Program-made: the position numbers and the translations under genes
Assembly: GCA_027483785.1 (NCBI GenBank)
Contig: JAIXTU010000063.1
Coordinates: 1-7,123 of the forward strand
Direction: 5' to 3'
DNA from: Flavobacterium sp.
GTDB lineage: Bacteria; Bacteroidota; Bacteroidia; Flavobacteriales; Flavobacteriaceae
DNA length: 7,123 bases
Notes under the pieces: model-generated
What the model was told of the DNA's origin: nothing
Databases searched by the model: none
Seen by the model: only the letters and a program-made list of their open reading frames with translations
Part shown: positions 5,045 through 7,123 of the stretch, piece after piece
Numbering within the stretch: position 1 is the first letter of the stretch
Layout: every line of letters starts with the position of its first letter

Positions 5045-5983
5045 TTGGACCAGAATACCATCCGTAAAATATTAATCTGCCGACCAAACCACCGATTAGG
5101 TAATATGCTTTTAGTAACGCCGCTTGTACAAGAGTTGGAAAGAGATTTTCCGAATGCGAAAATAGACGTATTTGCGAAGGGCGCGTTGGTGGATATTGTC
5201 TTTGAAAATTATTCGAATTTTGGAACATCCATTAAGCTAAGTAGAAAACCTGCAAAGGATTTTTTAGGATACTTAAAGGCATGGACTAAAATAGTAACTT
5301 CTAAGTACGACTTAATAATTAATGTGGATCCTGGTTCCAAATCGGGTACAATTGCCACAAAACTTGCAAAAAGTAAATATAAAGTTTTTGGAACAGCGGA
5401 ACTGAAAGCGATATCGCAATTTTCAGATTATCGGCATATGGCAAAATATCCGGTTTATGCCTATTGGAGTTTTTTTAAAATTCCGACGCGAGAAATTTCG
5501 CCACTAAAATTACGCTTATCAACAGCCGAGCAAGAAAAGGGTTTAAAAACCTATAAGAGCTTACAGGAAAGCAACAAGCCGCTAATCTGCTTATTCACCT
5601 ACGCAACTGGTCAGAAAATCTATGATTCTAGTTGGTGGAATACATTTTACGAAGCACTTTCAAATCGCTTTTCAGCGGAATATGAGATTATAGAAATACT
5701 TCCCGTTGAAAATATCTCTCAATTTAACCACAAACTAAAACACTTCTACAGCAAAGACGTTCGAGAAATTGCCGCCATCTTAAATCACGCCGCCCTTTTC
5801 ATTGGTGCCGATAGTGGCATGATGCACTTAGCGGTTTCGTCTGGTGTTCCTACTCATGGACTCTTTAAGGTGACCTTACCCGAAAAGTATACACCTTACG
5901 GAGGAAAATCTGATTATATCAATACAAATGATAAATCGATGGACCAAATGATGGACCAAATTGAAAATACATTAAGCAATTAA
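5045..5983 (+). CDS. Glycosyltransferase family 9 (heptosyltransferase-like)
   Basis: This 312-residue GT-B protein has the two Rossmann-like halves of GT9. The N-half starts KILICRPNHRLGNMLLVTPLVQELE (8-32). The C-half carries the family motif GADSGMMHLAVSSGVPTHGLF (254-274), with D256, S257, G258, H261 and P269 in the nucleotide-sugar site. GT9 enzymes such as WaaC and WaaF move heptose from ADP-heptose to lipid A-core; many Bacteroidota members work in LPS, O-antigen or exopolysaccharide synthesis on the cytoplasmic face, and the donor here is unknown. At the place of the proposed catalytic Asp (D13 of E. coli WaaC, GD) this protein has Asn20 (GN). No ATG precedes the conserved N-terminus: an in-frame TAG lies at 5021-5023 and the first ATG (Met21) falls inside the motif, so TTG at 5045 is the best start. 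It is the only plus-strand gene, with no sugar-synthesis genes beside it. Confidence 0.88.
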   Translation: MDQNTIRKILICRPNHRLGNMLLVTPLVQELERDFPNAKIDVFAKGALVDIVFENYSNFGTSIKLSRKPAKDFLGYLKAWTKIVTSKYDLIINVDPGSKSGTIATKLAKSKYKVFGTAELKAISQFSDYRHMAKYPVYAYWSFFKIPTREISPLKLRLSTAEQEKGLKTYKSLQESNKPLICLFTYATGQKIYDSSWWNTFYEALSNRFSAEYEIIEILPVENISQFNHKLKHFYSKDVREIAAILNHAALFIGADSGMMHLAVSSGVPTHGLFKVTLPEKYTPYGGKSDYINTNDKSMDQMMDQIENTLSN

Positions 5984-5986
5984 GTG

Positions 5987-7123
5987 TTACTTCACTGAAT
6001 TGATAATGTCGTATTTGGTAATGATGTGATACTTTCCGCCATCTAAAGCCACCAAAACCGCCTGATTCTCTTTGTTTATTAATCGGCTTACTTCTTCGAT
6101 TGTTGCATGCGCAGAAACAATAGGATACGCTGCCGACATTACCTCGCGAATTGGTTTATCTGCTAGATTTTTATCTAAGATGTAATTTTGAAACAAGGTA
6201 GCCTCGTCGATAGCTCCAACAAAACCGCTAGTATCTACAACCGGAATTTGCGAAATTTTAAATTTGCGCATACGTTCCAACGCGTGTGAAACCAATTCTT
6301 CGGTTTTAGCTACTACTAATGGCTTATCGATATGATCTTTGACTAAGTCTAGAGCCGTGGTAACTTCTTCATCTAAAAATCCGCGCTCTCGCATCCAGTC
6401 GTCATTAAACATTTTACCTACGTATCGACTTCCCGAATCGTGGAACAAAACAACCACTACATCTTCAGCTTTAAAATGTTCTTCTAGCTGTAAAACACCT
6501 TTAATCGCTGAACCTGCGGAGTTTCCAACAAAAATACCTTCCTCTAACGCTAATCGTCGTTGGTAAATAGCTGCATCTTTATCGGTAACTTTTGTAAAAC
6601 CATCGATTAAAGAAAAATCTACGTTCTTAGGAAGAATGTCTTCTCCAATACCTTCAGTGATGTACGGATAGATCTCGTTTTCGTCGAAAATACCCGTTTC
6701 GTGATATTTCTTAAAAACGGAGCCGTAGGTATCAACACCCCAAATTTTCACATTCGGATTTTTTTCTTTCAAATACTTCGCTACTCCAGAAATAGTTCCT
6801 CCTGTACCAACGCCAACCACAAAATGTGTGACCTTTCCTTCTGTTTGTTCCCAAATTTCCGGGCCGGTTTGTTCGTAATGTGCTACTGCATTCGACGGAT
6901 TATCGTATTGATTTACATACCATGAATTTGGAGTTTCTTCGCCTAGGCGCTTTGAAACCGAATAGTAAGAACGAGGATCGGTTGGTTCTACATCAGTCGG
7001 ACAAACAACTACTTTTGCACCAACGGCACGCAGAATATCCATTTTCTCTTTAGACTGCTTATCGGTAATCACACAAATAAGCTTGTAACCTTTAACGATT
7101 GCTGCAAGAGCCAAACCCATGCC
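5987..7123 (-). CDS. Cystathionine beta-synthase type PLP enzyme with two CBS domains (N-terminus beyond right edge)
   Basis: 378 codons are visible. The ATG near the edge is internal: it belongs to the conserved SGNTGMGLA loop, with Gly just before it, so roughly 75-80 N-terminal residues including the PLP lysine are missing. Counting from that Met, the fold-type II core covers 1-250, with the PLP-phosphate loop GVGTGGTISG (103-112), EGIGEDILP (156-164), GNSAGSAIKG (199-208) and FHDSGSRYVGKMFNDDWM (226-243). The last three resemble animal CBS more than O-acetylserine sulfhydrylase. Two CBS domains follow (about 262-318 and 323-377), a Bateman module that often binds adenosyl ligands. The likely reaction is homocysteine plus serine to cystathionine, or a cysteine synthase reaction, in the cytoplasm. 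The stop codon lies 3 bases from the stop of the opposing glycosyltransferase gene, with no terminator between. Confidence 0.9.
   Translation of the reverse strand, partial: GMGLALAAIVKGYKLICVITDKQSKEKMDILRAVGAKVVVCPTDVEPTDPRSYYSVSKRLGEETPNSWYVNQYDNPSNAVAHYEQTGPEIWEQTEGKVTHFVVGVGTGGTISGVAKYLKEKNPNVKIWGVDTYGSVFKKYHETGIFDENEIYPYITEGIGEDILPKNVDFSLIDGFTKVTDKDAAIYQRRLALEEGIFVGNSAGSAIKGVLQLEEHFKAEDVVVVLFHDSGSRYVGKMFNDDWMRERGFLDEEVTTALDLVKDHIDKPLVVAKTEELVSHALERMRKFKISQIPVVDTSGFVGAIDEATLFQNYILDKNLADKPIREVMSAAYPIVSAHATIEEVSRLINKENQAVLVALDGGKYHIITKYDIINSVK

Noticed and set aside
7118..7120. ATG near the right edge as the true start of the CBS enzyme
   Set aside because: The codon before it is Gly in frame and the context matches the internal SGNTGMGLA loop; the gene simply runs off the window.
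1..7123. A previously undescribed defence, mobile or biosynthetic system
   Set aside because: All genes belong to recognisable families with mostly household roles, and there are no system-defining partners such as helicases, nucleases of known type, toxins, integrases or repeat arrays. Only the DUF2851 trio and the intergenic elements remain as open questions.

Overview
The window looks like a chromosomal piece of a Bacteroidota genome, most likely Flavobacteriia. The signs are AT-rich sequence, promoters of the TTTG / TAnnTTTG type, almost no Shine-Dalgarno sequences, a bS21 N-terminus of flavobacterial type, and families typical of the phylum (DUF2851, PspC-domain proteins, small outer-membrane beta-barrels). 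It is mostly housekeeping sequence. I see no phage, transposase, CRISPR, toxin-antitoxin or defence genes.

Layout. At the left edge is the first part of rpsU (bS21) on the minus strand, with a strong promoter and an almost perfect Shine-Dalgarno sequence, the only one in the window. Positions about 120-556 carry no gene but hold two GC-rich, strongly folded elements. One (about 120-290) has three consecutive stem-loops. The other (391-504) is one long nested inverted repeat that can also end transcription of the next gene. A minus-strand gene for a secreted outer-membrane beta-barrel protein follows (557-1183).

The centre (1264-4923) is one minus-strand transcription unit. It has a promoter near 4900, then DUF2851 protein, a small PspC-domain membrane protein, a membrane-anchored ComEA-like helix-hairpin-helix protein and an acyl-CoA dehydrogenase. 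Gaps are only 5-17 bases, and a clear rho-independent terminator closes it. The first three genes might act together at the membrane on DNA, but this is inference; the dehydrogenase is metabolic (acyl-CoA oxidation or amino-acid catabolism).

A divergent intergenic region (4864-5044) with short repeats separates this operon from the only plus-strand gene, a GT9 (heptosyltransferase-like) glycosyltransferase with a probable TTG start. That gene meets, tail to tail with 3 bases between stop codons, a cystathionine beta-synthase type PLP enzyme with two C-terminal CBS domains, which runs off the right edge.

The points most worth a second look are the rpsU Shine-Dalgarno against its SD-less neighbours, the two structured intergenic elements, nuclease-like and cysteine motifs in DUF2851, and an Asp-to-Asn change at the expected catalytic position of the GT9 enzyme.
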